From Prolixibacteraceae bacterium (GTDB taxonomy: Bacteria; Bacteroidota; Bacteroidia; Bacteroidales; Prolixibacteraceae), in contig JAIBEY010000066.1 in assembly GCA_019459525.1 (NCBI GenBank), forward strand, positions 1 to 64,000: DNA of 64,000 nt, read 5' to 3'. Positions 23,788 to 33,109 of the stretch are shown piece after piece; positions within the stretch are counted from its first letter, which is position 1; every line of letters begins with the position of its first letter. Below the pieces are notes generated by a model, which saw only the letters and a list, made by a program, of their open reading frames with translations, had not been told where the DNA came from and searched no databases. The position numbers and the translations under genes are program-made.

Positions 23788-24198
23788 TTAGCTTAATATC
23801 GTGATTACCAGCCTTCGCCTTCCGCCATAGTTCCGAAACTCACATAAATAAATACCTTGCCATGTTCCAAGATTTAGTTGGTGATTAGTGATTGGAATCG
23901 TCAGGCTGGCGCCAATCAGCGACGATTTTAAATGTGCAGGCATATCGTCACTGCCTTCCAGTATGTGAATAAATCCCGGATCATTTTCAGGAACCAGCTT
24001 ATTCATAAAGGTTTCGAAATCGTACCTTACCGACGGATCTGCATTTTCATTCAGGCTGATGCCTGCCGAGGTGTGCTGAATCAGGATGTTCACCAAACCT
24101 TTTTCTGGTAAACGGGGCAATTGCCTTTCGACCAGATCGGTAATCAGGTGATATCCGCGTTTAAAAGCCGGGAGTGTTATTTCGAGTTGTTCGGTCAT
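23788..24198 (-). CDS. yjbQ: YjbQ family protein (UPF0047)
   Basis: 136 residues, full length for the family. QHTSAGISLNENADPSVRYDF, PAHLKSSLIGASLTIPI and GTWQGIYLCEFRNYGGRRRL contain the conserved His, Asn, Asp and Glu residues. Homologues show weak thiamine phosphate synthase activity, but the physiological role is uncertain. The ATG at 24198 is chosen because the longer TTG-started frame would translate a CAAGTTTC-type repeat. It lies downstream of the sulfatase maturase gene in the same direction. Confidence 0.88.
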   Translation of the reverse strand: MTEQLEITLPAFKRGYHLITDLVERQLPRLPEKGLVNILIQHTSAGISLNENADPSVRYDFETFMNKLVPENDPGFIHILEGSDDMPAHLKSSLIGASLTIPITNHQLNLGTWQGIYLCEFRNYGGRRRLVITILS

Positions 24199-24203
24199 AT
24201 GAA

Positions 24204-24232
24204 TTTCAAGTTTCAAGTTCCAAGTTTCGGGT
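24204..24232. repeat. CAAGTTTC/CAAGTTCC intergenic repeat tract
   Basis: Imperfect tandem TTTCAAG/TTCCAAG units. The same family appears at 42386-42416 and 48002-48026. Confidence 0.6.
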
Positions 24233-24308
24233 TGTAAGGTTTAGCACGAAACCCGTATCGTGTATCCTGCAACAATCTGTTCTGCCAACTGCGACTGACC
24301 ACTGAAAA

Positions 24309-25514
24309 CTAAAAACGTTTCCCCATAAAATCGTCAAACGCATTGTAAACACCACCAGTTTGCTGCTTAACCTGCTGAATGGCTTGTTGTTCTTTCCATT
24401 GTTCGGCCATTTGTTTTAAGGTGGGGTCGGCATGTTTAAAAAACATTTTATATGAAGTGCAGAATCGAGGTTTGCGATGATCTTCCGGATCTTTAATCCG
24501 GTCTTTGGTACACCCGCCATAACAATTACGCAACCAGCTACACTGGCGGCATTCGCGTGGCAAAACGGCTTTGGCTGCCCCGAAGGTTTGCTGGGTCTTG
24601 GAATTTAGCATGTTAATAATCCGGTCGTGCATAATGTTACCCAGTTTCCATTTGGGTTCCACAAAAAAGTCGCAACTATACACATTTCCGTTGTGTTCCA
24701 CCACCACATAAGGCCCACATTCCTTCATCATGGTACATTCCGGAGCTTCCATGCCCACATACGAATGAAAAACCGATTCGAAATGCCGGATAGATGTAGT
24801 TGGCACACCGTCTCTAAAATCGGCCAGCCACAAATCAAACATCCGGACTAAAAATCTACCATAATCTTCGGCCGTAACCGAAAATGGCGCTGCTTTGGCC
24901 GGATTGTCTTTATCGGTTTCTACAATCGGGATAAACTGCATAAATGTGTAGCCCAGGCTTTTGTAGTAAGCATACAATTCGTCGGGAAACTGAACGGAAT
25001 AAGAAGTAAGCACACACATGGCATTGGCCGCCACACCCTCCTGCCGAAGCATGATCGCGTTTTCTTCAACCCGTTGGTGTGTACCTTTTTGCCCTTTATC
25101 CAATCGGTAGCGATTGTGAATATGTTCGGGTCCGTCGAGCGAAATGCCCACCAGCCAGTCGTATTCCTTCAGAAATGAAGCCCAGTTTTTATCGAGCAAC
25201 AGGCCGTTGGTTTGCAATCCGTTACCCACCATTTGGTTGTGTCCGTACTTTTTTTCCAGTTCTATGGCCCTTTTATAAAAATCGAGTCCCATCAGCGTAG
25301 GTTCGCCGCCTTGCCAGGCCAGCGAAACATTATCGCCCGACTGCTGCATCACCTGCCTGATTAATTCTTCCTGAACGGCCGGGTTCATCCGGTGCACCGG
25401 AGTTTGATGAAACAGTGCCGATTTTTCGAGGTAAAAACAATACGCACAATCCAGGTTGCAATCCGGACCGGCAGGTTTTATCAAAACGGAATTTAAAGGA
25501 CGGTGCTTGGCCAT
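24309..25514 (-). CDS. Anaerobic sulfatase-maturating radical SAM enzyme (SPASM)
   Basis: 401 residues. CNLDCAYCFYLEK near residue 20 is the CxxxCxxC radical SAM cluster motif with the anSME-typical spacing. The GGEPTLMG segment binds SAM, and the C-terminal SPASM region carries the auxiliary-cluster cysteines (YSCDFF, CRQCSWLRNCYGGC). Such enzymes oxidise an active-site Cys or Ser of sulfatases to formylglycine. No sulfatase with the CxPxR motif lies in this window, so the substrate is encoded elsewhere. ATG 25514 (MAKHRPLN) is preferred to the longer frame. A TAAGTTTG -7 motif lies at 25549-25542. Confidence 0.9.
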   Translation of the reverse strand: MAKHRPLNSVLIKPAGPDCNLDCAYCFYLEKSALFHQTPVHRMNPAVQEELIRQVMQQSGDNVSLAWQGGEPTLMGLDFYKRAIELEKKYGHNQMVGNGLQTNGLLLDKNWASFLKEYDWLVGISLDGPEHIHNRYRLDKGQKGTHQRVEENAIMLRQEGVAANAMCVLTSYSVQFPDELYAYYKSLGYTFMQFIPIVETDKDNPAKAAPFSVTAEDYGRFLVRMFDLWLADFRDGVPTTSIRHFESVFHSYVGMEAPECTMMKECGPYVVVEHNGNVYSCDFFVEPKWKLGNIMHDRIINMLNSKTQQTFGAAKAVLPRECRQCSWLRNCYGGCTKDRIKDPEDHRKPRFCTSYKMFFKHADPTLKQMAEQWKEQQAIQQVKQQTGGVYNAFDDFMGKRF

Positions 25515-25576
25515 GTTGGTTGAATTTGTTATTCCGGACAACAAACTTATAAAATATCACAACTTTGCCGAATAGA

Positions 25577-26011
25577 TTAGCCCTCCAGCAATCCTTTCCG
25601 GAGCAATATTTCCTGGAGTTCAAGAATCCGGACACGGCGCTCGTACGAAAATGCAGTACTGCTTTCCTGAAGATGGCGAAATAAAAACAGCGACTTCCGG
25701 AGATAATTGGCTTTGGTAACAGTAAACGAATGATCGATGTCTTCACCCAGAACCTTCAGAATATCGGCCAGCTTTTCCAACTGATCTTCGGAGGTAAAAT
25801 GCGTTTTAACGAGTGCCAGAAACGATTCATTATCGAGCATAACAAACTGTTCGACATCCAGTTTCAACTCCTGAAAAAGTTCTTCCCGAACAACAGCCTC
25901 CATATCCTCCTGCTGGTTTTCTTCCTTCATTTTTAAAATCCGGCGCAATAATCCGGCCAGGAAAAGTCCCATCTCCTCGAATTGACGAACCAAATAATCT
26001 CGTGAAGCCAT
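25577..26011 (-). CDS. Helical hypothetical protein (DUF6483-like)
   Basis: 144 residues from the ATG at 26011, or 161 if the ATG at 26062 is used. The start MASRDYLVRQFEEMGLFLAGL resembles the opening of DUF6483 proteins; the rest is helical and acidic with Glu/Lys-rich segments (KMKEENQQEDMEAV). It lacks a signal peptide and any recognised catalytic motif. It precedes the sulfatase maturase gene by 62 nt on the same strand and may be cotranscribed. The start remains uncertain. Confidence 0.6.
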   Translation of the reverse strand: MASRDYLVRQFEEMGLFLAGLLRRILKMKEENQQEDMEAVVREELFQELKLDVEQFVMLDNESFLALVKTHFTSEDQLEKLADILKVLGEDIDHSFTVTKANYLRKSLFLFRHLQESSTAFSYERRVRILELQEILLRKGLLEG

Positions 26012-26164
26012 AGCAAAAATGGATTTAAAGTCAGGATTTAAAGTTAAGTTTATTTGCTTCATCTTTCAAAAAGTCTAGCCAATTCTGCTGGAAAGAAGTT
26101 TAACAAAAACATTCGCTTAAATACAATTAATAAGCTCCTGAACAGTTTATTATTGCGGAAGTAT

Positions 26165-26172
26165 TATTTTTG
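26165..26172 (+). promoter_or_regulatory. -7 promoter element abutting the TonB-receptor start
   Basis: TATTTTTG followed by C, exact to TAnnTTTG, ends 5 nt before the ATG at 26178, implying a leaderless or near-leaderless transcript. Confidence 0.5.
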
Positions 26173-26177
26173 CCGCT

Positions 26178-28598
26178 ATGAGGTTAATCTTTACATTTTC
26201 TATCGTTTTCATACTGCTACTGAGTTCGGTCCGCTCGCACGGACAAAGCAACAATGCCACCTTGTTTGGAAAAATAACCGACGGAACAGGCAAACCCATT
26301 GAATTAGCCAATGTTTCCCTCAAAAACTCGACCATCGGGACCATTTCAAACCGCGACGGAGAATACCTGTTACGCATTCCGGCCAAAAGATCAATAACCA
26401 TTGTTTTCTCAATCATTGGTTACCAAACCGTTGAAAAGGTCATCCACGCAACCGAAGAACAGCGGCTTGAACTGAATGTCCCGCTTTCGCAAATCGACCA
26501 GGAAATCGGGGAAGTGCAGGTTACCCAGCACCGCCGGAATAAAACCAATATGGACCGGATCGACTCCAAATACCTGACCAGCATGACCGATGCCGGTACC
26601 GGCGGCGTAGAAGCGCTGATTAAAACCTTACCCGGTGTTTCGACCAACAACGAGCTGAGCTCGCAATATTCGGTCCGTGGTGGAAATTTCGACGAAAACC
26701 TGGTGTATGTCAATGACATTGAAGTGTATCGGCCCTTATTAATCCGCGCCGGACAACAGGAAGGAATGAGTTTCATTAATTCTGATATGGTTTCATCCAT
26801 CGAGTTTTCTGCCGGTGGGTTCGATGCCAAATACGGCGATAAAATGTCGTCGGTGCTCGACATAAAATACCGGAAACCCACCGAGTTTGCGGGGTCGGCT
26901 TCGGCCAGTTTTCTGGGTGGCTCGCTGCAACTGGAAGACCTGAGCAAAAACGGTAAATTTTCGCACATTACCGGAATACGGTACAAAACCAATCGCTACT
27001 TATTAGGTTCGCTCGACGAAAAAGGGGAATACGATCCGCGTTTTGTTGATGCACAGACCTACCTGACCTATAAATTCAATCATTCTTTCGATCTGTCATT
27101 TCTCGGGAACGTTGCGCAGAACCAGTACAATTTTATTCCCCAAACCCGCGAAACCAGCTTCGGGACATGGAATCAGGCCTACAACGCCACGGTGTATTTC
27201 GAAGGTCAGGAAGTTGACCGCTTTGCAACACAAACCGGCGCCTTGGTGGCCAATTACCACCCAAACGATCGTTTAAACCTGAAGTTTATCGCTTCGGGTT
27301 ACCATTCGAAAGAAGAAGAAACTTACGACATTTTGGGGCAGTACTATTTAAACGAACTGGAACGCAACCTTGGCTCCGAAGAGCTGGGCGACAGTGTGCT
27401 CAACATCGGTGTTGGTACATTTCTGAACCATGCCCGAAATTACCTCGATGCCACCGTTTATAGTTTCGAACACAAAGGCGCCTACAATTCGGAACATCAC
27501 CTGCTCAATTGGGGAATTAAAGGCCAGATTGAAAAAATTGACGATAAAATGAGCGAATGGATTTTACGGGATTCTACGGGTTATTCGATTCCTTATCATG
27601 GCGATAAAATAGAACTTTTCAGCTCGACCAACGCCGATTTTAATATGAGCTCCACCCGTTTTTCGGCCTACATTCAGGATACCTACCAAATACCGGTTAG
27701 CAAAGGGGCGCTTTATGCCACTGCCGGAATACGCTCGCAATACTGGTCGTACAACAACGAGCTTTTGATTAGCCCACGCGCAACCTTACGCTATTATCCC
27801 GATTGGAATGCCAATTTTGTATTTCACCTTTCCGGAGGTTTGTACGATCAGGCACCGTTTTATAAGGAGTTAAAAGACCGGAAGGGAATGATCTATCCGG
27901 ATACCAAAGCACAGCGATCGGCTCAGGTGGTTTTCGGAACCGACTACATTTTCCGCGCCTGGGACCGTCCGTTTAAATTTTCTTCGGAGATGTATTTCAA
28001 GACTTTCATGAACCTGACCCCTTACCAGATTGATAACGTAAGAATCAGGTATTTACCCAACCAGGAAGCGCATGGTTATGCTACCGGGCTCGACATGAAA
28101 GTGAATGGGGAATTCGTCAGTGGCATTGAGTCGTGGGCCAGCCTTTCGGTGATGAAAACGGAGGAAGATGTTTTAAACGATAATCACGGCTACATCCCCC
28201 GCCCAACCGATCAACGTTTTAATTTCAGTGTATTTTTTCAGGATTATTTACCTGGAAACCCAACCTGGAAGATGCACCTGACTGCCTTTTACGGTTCGCG
28301 CCTTCCTACCGGGCCACCCAAATCGGAACGATATATGGATGTCTTCCGGATTCCGCCATACCGACGTATTGACATAGGTTTTTCGAAAATTTTGATTAAC
28401 CAGGATCACAAAAAATACCGCTATAAAGCGTTTGACCAGATCAAAGATATGTGGCTGAGCCTCGAAGTTTTCAACTTACTGGGCATCAACAATACGATTT
28501 CGTATTTATGGGTAGCCAATAATACAGGCGATATGTATGGCGTTCCCAATTACCTGACCACACGAAAATTGAATTTGAAACTGACGGTAAAATTCTAA
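26178..28598 (+). CDS. TonB-dependent outer-membrane receptor
   Basis: 806 residues: signal peptide (to about residue 23, SHGQ), a CarboxypepD_reg-like domain (NATLFGKITDGTGKPIELAN, to about residue 110), a plug domain (ALIKTLPGVS, YSVRGGNFDENLVYVNDIEV) and a C-terminal beta-barrel ending in KLTVKF with a terminal Phe. No SusD partner lies beside it, so it is not a standard SusCD pair; the ligand is unknown. It is followed 3 nt later by the PhzF gene, with which it probably forms an operon. Confidence 0.92.
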   Translation: MRLIFTFSIVFILLLSSVRSHGQSNNATLFGKITDGTGKPIELANVSLKNSTIGTISNRDGEYLLRIPAKRSITIVFSIIGYQTVEKVIHATEEQRLELNVPLSQIDQEIGEVQVTQHRRNKTNMDRIDSKYLTSMTDAGTGGVEALIKTLPGVSTNNELSSQYSVRGGNFDENLVYVNDIEVYRPLLIRAGQQEGMSFINSDMVSSIEFSAGGFDAKYGDKMSSVLDIKYRKPTEFAGSASASFLGGSLQLEDLSKNGKFSHITGIRYKTNRYLLGSLDEKGEYDPRFVDAQTYLTYKFNHSFDLSFLGNVAQNQYNFIPQTRETSFGTWNQAYNATVYFEGQEVDRFATQTGALVANYHPNDRLNLKFIASGYHSKEEETYDILGQYYLNELERNLGSEELGDSVLNIGVGTFLNHARNYLDATVYSFEHKGAYNSEHHLLNWGIKGQIEKIDDKMSEWILRDSTGYSIPYHGDKIELFSSTNADFNMSSTRFSAYIQDTYQIPVSKGALYATAGIRSQYWSYNNELLISPRATLRYYPDWNANFVFHLSGGLYDQAPFYKELKDRKGMIYPDTKAQRSAQVVFGTDYIFRAWDRPFKFSSEMYFKTFMNLTPYQIDNVRIRYLPNQEAHGYATGLDMKVNGEFVSGIESWASLSVMKTEEDVLNDNHGYIPRPTDQRFNFSVFFQDYLPGNPTWKMHLTAFYGSRLPTGPPKSERYMDVFRIPPYRRIDIGFSKILINQDHKKYRYKAFDQIKDMWLSLEVFNLLGINNTISYLWVANNTGDMYGVPNYLTTRKLNLKLTVKF

Positions 28599-28600
28599 AA

Positions 28601-29383
28601 ATGAAACTTCAAATTTATCAGGCTGATGCGTTTGCAGCCAACCTTTTTAAAGGAAATCCGGCTGCAGTAGTACCATTAACCGGATGGTTCGCCGACGAAA
28701 CCATGCAACAAATTGCTGCTGAAAACAATTTATCGGAAACTGCTTTTTTCATTCCTGAAGGCGATCATTTTCACATTCGCTGGTTCACACCAAAATCTGA
28801 AGTTAAACTTTGCGGTCATGCCACTCTGGCCACAGCGCACATTCTATTTAACGAGCTAAATTTCGCAGGAGAACAAATGGCTTTCAACAGCCAAAGCGGT
28901 ATCCTGACAGTAAAAAAAGCTGGGGATAAATTGCAGCTTGACTTTCCTGCCGATTTTGCCCGGGAAGCACAAGCTGTTCCTGTTTTTGCAGAAGCTTTCG
29001 GCGTTCATCCTCTGGCAACCTTCAAAGGAAAAACCGATTACCTTTTGCTGTTTGATTCGGAAGAAACAATTCGCAATTTCCAGCCGGACATTTCTTTGTT
29101 GCTGACTACCGATGCACGTGGAATCATGGTTACTGCCAAAGGAACAGAAGTTGATTTTGTCAGTCGGTTTTTTGCCCCGGCAGTTGGCGTAAACGAAGAT
29201 CCCGTGACTGGATCGGCACACACGACCCTTATCCCGTTTTGGTCGAAACGACTGAATAAAACTGAGCTGACAGCCCTTCAACTCTCAGCGCGTGGCGGCC
29301 AATTGTGGTGCACGCTTTCGGGCGATCGGGTTTTAATTGCCGGAAAAGCAGTGACTTATTTGAGAGGCGAGATTGAGATTTGA
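28601..29383 (+). CDS. PhzF family isomerase-like protein
   Basis: 260 residues of the PhzF/diaminopimelate epimerase-like fold. FKGNPAAVVPL, NNLSETAFF with the catalytic Glu near residue 46, IRWFTPKSEVKLCGHATLA and NEDPVTGSAHTTL are the standard family motifs. PhzF itself isomerises a phenazine precursor, but most genomic members have unknown substrates, and no other phenazine gene is present. It starts 3 nt after the TonB receptor gene. Confidence 0.92.
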   Translation: MKLQIYQADAFAANLFKGNPAAVVPLTGWFADETMQQIAAENNLSETAFFIPEGDHFHIRWFTPKSEVKLCGHATLATAHILFNELNFAGEQMAFNSQSGILTVKKAGDKLQLDFPADFAREAQAVPVFAEAFGVHPLATFKGKTDYLLLFDSEETIRNFQPDISLLLTTDARGIMVTAKGTEVDFVSRFFAPAVGVNEDPVTGSAHTTLIPFWSKRLNKTELTALQLSARGGQLWCTLSGDRVLIAGKAVTYLRGEIEI

Positions 29384-29460
29384 TCAGCCTTGTTTCGAAA
29401 ATTAAGATCATACAAATTACATCCAGTCATTTATTAACTACAACCCTTAGCGAATTCTTC

Positions 29461-29489
29461 AAATAAAGACAGATCAGTCTTTATTTTTA
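29461..29489 (+). terminator. Rho-independent terminator after the PhzF gene
   Basis: Perfect 10-bp stem AAATAAAGAC/GTCTTTATTT (29461-29470, 29477-29486) with a 6-nt loop, followed by T. The rest of the gap from 29490 to 29703 holds nothing recognisable. Confidence 0.7.
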
Positions 29490-29703
29490 AACCTTTTAAT
29501 ATCCTTGTTTGTTGGGATTTAAATTCAATTGCCAACACATGGCAAAATCAGGCTTTTATGGGTTTGTGAAGGTGTTCATATGCCGAAAATTTCACATATC
29601 CATTGAAAGTCTTGCCATATTTTGTTGTCATTACATGAATCTTAACTAACGATCTAAACGAAATGCATCGGTCTGTTGACTGCTGCATACTAAACCATGA
29701 GTT

Positions 29704-30729
29704 ATGAAACGAAGGTCATTTCTGCAAAACTCAGCACTTTCCGCAGCCGGGTTATTTATCACAAAAGACTTATTCAGTAGTAATCAGGGACCGGTATATG
29801 GTCACAATGAGATGACCTACCGCTTGAATACAAGCTGGGGTGCGCTCAACCCTGAAAAGATACCGGTTAACGATTGTCATGAAATGATTCAGGATTCAAA
29901 AGGGCGGATAATTTTGCTAACCAACGAGACCAAAAATAACATCATTATTTACAACAAAAGCGGAAGCCTGATTGAAACCTGGGGAACTGAATTTCCGGGA
30001 GCACACGGACTTACAGTTCAGCGTACCGGGAAAGAAGATTTTTTATTCCTGACAGATACAAAAAGGCACCAGGTCTATAAAACTACCATCGATGGAAGGG
30101 TACTTCTGACCATTGATCCGCCAGCCGACATTCCGGTTTATAAACAAAAGGAGGCATTTGTGCCAACCGAAACTGCAGTGCTCGAAAACGGCGAATTTTA
30201 TATCGCCGATGGTTATGGCGCTCAGCATATTCTGCATTACGATGCCAATGGTCGTCTAATTAATTCGTTTGGAGGGAAAGGCATTGGAGATGAGTTTTTC
30301 GATAATGCACACGGAATTTGTATTGATTACCGCAAAGAAACTCCATCGCTAATGATCACCGACAGGACCCGCAATGCTTTTAAACGATTTTCGCTTGATG
30401 GTAAACTGATAGAAATTATTCATTTGCCGGGCGCATGTGTTTGTCGCCCAGTAATAAAAGGAGATTACCTGTATGCAGCGGTATTGCGTTCTCCAAATCT
30501 TGACACGGTAAATTCGGGTTTTGTAACCATACTGAACAAAGAGAATAAGGTGGTTTCTAATTTAGGCGGATCTGAGCCTGTTTATGAAAACGGGAAACTG
30601 AATCCGCTACACCAAACCGATAAATTATTTATTCATCCGCATGATGTGTGCGTGGATGACGAAGGCAGTATTTATGTGGCGCAATGGGCTTCAGGGAAAG
30701 TATATCCTTATAAGTTTACCAAAGCATAG
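29704..30729 (+). CDS. Tat-exported six-bladed (NHL-type) beta-propeller protein
   Basis: 341 residues. The N terminus MKRRSFLQNSALSAAGLF is a twin-arginine export signal. The mature part shows NHL-like blades: ENGEFYIADGYGAQHILHYD, NAHGICIDYRKETPS, HPHDVCVDDEGSIYVAQWA. Relatives include peptidylglycine lyase-like propellers; catalysis is not proven. It starts a same-strand run with the three cytochrome/DUF1501 genes at 30776-36692 (47 nt before the next), and may be part of the same unit. Confidence 0.78.
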   Translation: MKRRSFLQNSALSAAGLFITKDLFSSNQGPVYGHNEMTYRLNTSWGALNPEKIPVNDCHEMIQDSKGRIILLTNETKNNIIIYNKSGSLIETWGTEFPGAHGLTVQRTGKEDFLFLTDTKRHQVYKTTIDGRVLLTIDPPADIPVYKQKEAFVPTETAVLENGEFYIADGYGAQHILHYDANGRLINSFGGKGIGDEFFDNAHGICIDYRKETPSLMITDRTRNAFKRFSLDGKLIEIIHLPGACVCRPVIKGDYLYAAVLRSPNLDTVNSGFVTILNKENKVVSNLGGSEPVYENGKLNPLHQTDKLFIHPHDVCVDDEGSIYVAQWASGKVYPYKFTKA

Positions 30730-30775
30730 TTTGCTCAGTTGCTAAAAAATGCTTCAATCAATCTGATTTTTGATT

Positions 30776-33100
30776 ATGAAGAAATACATTCCTATCTCGT
30801 TTATAATCGTACTCCTTTCAGGTTTAGGTTTGGGAGTTTTTTATTTTGGAAAGCCGAAAAACGACAATCAGAAAACCAAAATTTCCTACAACCGGGATAT
30901 CCGCCCTATGCTTTCAGACAAATGCTTTGCCTGTCATGGCCCGGATGCCAACGTCAGGCAGGCTGGATTAAGACTGGATTTGCAGGCCGGAGCTTTTACT
31001 GAGTTACTGAATAACAAGGGCCATTTTGCCATTGTGCCGGGTTCTCCCGAAGAAAGTGAATTAATAAAACGTATTGAGTCCAGCGATCCGGCACTTGTGA
31101 TGCCTTCGCTTAAAAGTAACCTTCCGAAACTGACTCCTGAAGAGATTGGCATTTTTAAACAATGGATTGCAGAAGGAGCTGAATATGAAAAACACTGGGC
31201 ATTTTTGACCCCGGAAAAAGCAACATTGCCCGAGGTAAATAAAAAGAGTTGGGTCAGGAATGAAATTGATTATTTCATCCTCGACAAAATGCAGCAAAAA
31301 GGATTTAGTCCGAACGACGAAGCATCACGCGAAACCCTTATTAAACGTGCTTTTGCCGATATAACCGGACTGGCTCCAACCTATTCGGAAATTACCCGCT
31401 GGACGGCGGTTTCCGGTAAAGACTGGTACAACCTATTAATCGATACACTTTTGCTGAAACCGTCTTATGGCGAAAAAATGGCCATTATGTGGATGGATCT
31501 GGCTCGTTATGCCGATTCTTACGGTTTTCAGGACGACAACATCCGATCGCAGTGGCCCTGGAGAGATTGGGTAATACATGCATTCAATCAAAATATGCCC
31601 TACGATAAATTTTTAACCAACCAGATTGCGGGTGATTTGTTGCCCAATGCCACAAAAGAGAACATTCTGGCAACCGCATTCTTTCGAAATCACAAGTACA
31701 CCGAAGAAGGTGGCGTAATCGACGAAGAATACCGTGTTTCGTATAATGTAGATAAAACAAGAACTTTCGGTAAAGCTATTCTGGGAGTTACGATCGAATG
31801 TGCCCAATGCCACGATCACAAATACGATCCTTTTTCGCAAAAAGATTATTTTCAGTTGTACGCCTTTTTTAATGAAAGTAAGGAAAAAGGATACGAAGGA
31901 GATGTTGGTCGGTCAACACCGGCAAAAAATCCCAAATTGCTGATCAGCAAGGACGAACGAAAAGGACTATTCTCCTACATTAATGCTTATGATACCACCA
32001 CTTTGCAGATTTCGGTGATGGGCGACAGTGTAGTAAAGCGACCCACCTACATTTTGGCCAGAGGAAGTTACGATGCACCAACCAACATTCGGGTTAAACC
32101 CACTGCTCTTGAATCGGTCATGGCATTTGACACCCTCGCCTATCCCCGCAACAGACTTGGCTTAGCGAAATGGACTACCGATAAAAAAAATCCATTGACT
32201 GCCCGCGTATTCGTAAATTTCATCTGGCAGGAAATTTTTGGCAAAGGCATCGTCAAAACATCAAGCGACTACGGCTTACAGGGAGAAATGCCCACGCATC
32301 CGGAATTACTGGATTGGCTTGCAGTCGATTTTATGGAGCACAACTGGGATGTAAAATATCTGATCAAAAAGATTTTAACCAGTAACACCTATTGCCAGTC
32401 GGGTGAAATAAGTAAAAAACAATTGGAGCAAGATCCGGAAAATAGATATTATTCCAGATCTCCGCGGGTACGGTTTAAGTCGGAAATTATTCGTGATTGG
32501 GTTTTAAGCAGCAGTGGTTTACTCAATTCAGAAATTGGCGGTCCAAGTGTAAAACCATATCAGCCCAAAGGGGTATGGGAAAGTACCACTTCGGGGCGTG
32601 GAGTTTTGGCCAGTTACAAGCAAGATCACGGACCATTGCTCTACCGAAGGGGATTATATACCCTTTTTAAATTAACAGCTCCACCTCCGGGCTTAATGAT
32701 ATTTGACGCCAGCAACAGAGACCAGTGCGAAACCAAACGTACAAGCACAAATACCCCATTACAAGCACTAACCATGCAAAATGATCCAACTGTTTTGGAG
32801 GCCTCCAGAGTATTGGCTGAAAATATTTCAACAAGCTCAAAAAGCCTTGATGAAAAGGTTGAGCAGGCCTTTGAAACGATTCTTGTGCGTAAGCCTTCGA
32901 AATCGGAGCGGAACAAACTAACAGCTTACTGCAAAAAACAGCAGGAATATTTCACAGCTCATCCCGATATATTAAAGTTGAGCCTGGCTGTTGGGGAATT
33001 CAGGCACAAAAAAGAAATCCCCAATACTCCGGAAACAGGGGCATTAATGAAGACCATCCTGATCATTTACAATTTAGAAGAAGCAATTACAAAATCGTAA
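30776..33100 (+). CDS. Planctomycetes-type cytochrome c with DUF1549 and DUF1553 domains
   Basis: 774 residues: an N-terminal membrane anchor (ISFIIVLLSGLGLGVFYF), a PSCyt1 domain with the haem motif CFACH (about residue 50) and HGPDANVRQAGLRLD, a PSCyt2/DUF1549 domain (NEIDYFILDKM, LARYADSYGFQDD), a second CxxCH (CAQCHDHKYDPF, about residue 345) and a C-terminal PSD1/DUF1553 domain (FVNFIWQEIFGKGIV, TPLQALTMQNDP). Such proteins are abundant in Planctomycetes and Bacteroidota; their role is unknown. It is followed closely by DUF1501 and DUF2231 genes. Confidence 0.9.
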   Translation: MKKYIPISFIIVLLSGLGLGVFYFGKPKNDNQKTKISYNRDIRPMLSDKCFACHGPDANVRQAGLRLDLQAGAFTELLNNKGHFAIVPGSPEESELIKRIESSDPALVMPSLKSNLPKLTPEEIGIFKQWIAEGAEYEKHWAFLTPEKATLPEVNKKSWVRNEIDYFILDKMQQKGFSPNDEASRETLIKRAFADITGLAPTYSEITRWTAVSGKDWYNLLIDTLLLKPSYGEKMAIMWMDLARYADSYGFQDDNIRSQWPWRDWVIHAFNQNMPYDKFLTNQIAGDLLPNATKENILATAFFRNHKYTEEGGVIDEEYRVSYNVDKTRTFGKAILGVTIECAQCHDHKYDPFSQKDYFQLYAFFNESKEKGYEGDVGRSTPAKNPKLLISKDERKGLFSYINAYDTTTLQISVMGDSVVKRPTYILARGSYDAPTNIRVKPTALESVMAFDTLAYPRNRLGLAKWTTDKKNPLTARVFVNFIWQEIFGKGIVKTSSDYGLQGEMPTHPELLDWLAVDFMEHNWDVKYLIKKILTSNTYCQSGEISKKQLEQDPENRYYSRSPRVRFKSEIIRDWVLSSSGLLNSEIGGPSVKPYQPKGVWESTTSGRGVLASYKQDHGPLLYRRGLYTLFKLTAPPPGLMIFDASNRDQCETKRTSTNTPLQALTMQNDPTVLEASRVLAENISTSSKSLDEKVEQAFETILVRKPSKSERNKLTAYCKKQQEYFTAHPDILKLSLAVGEFRHKKEIPNTPETGALMKTILIIYNLEEAITKS

Positions 33101-33109
33101 GATCTGATT

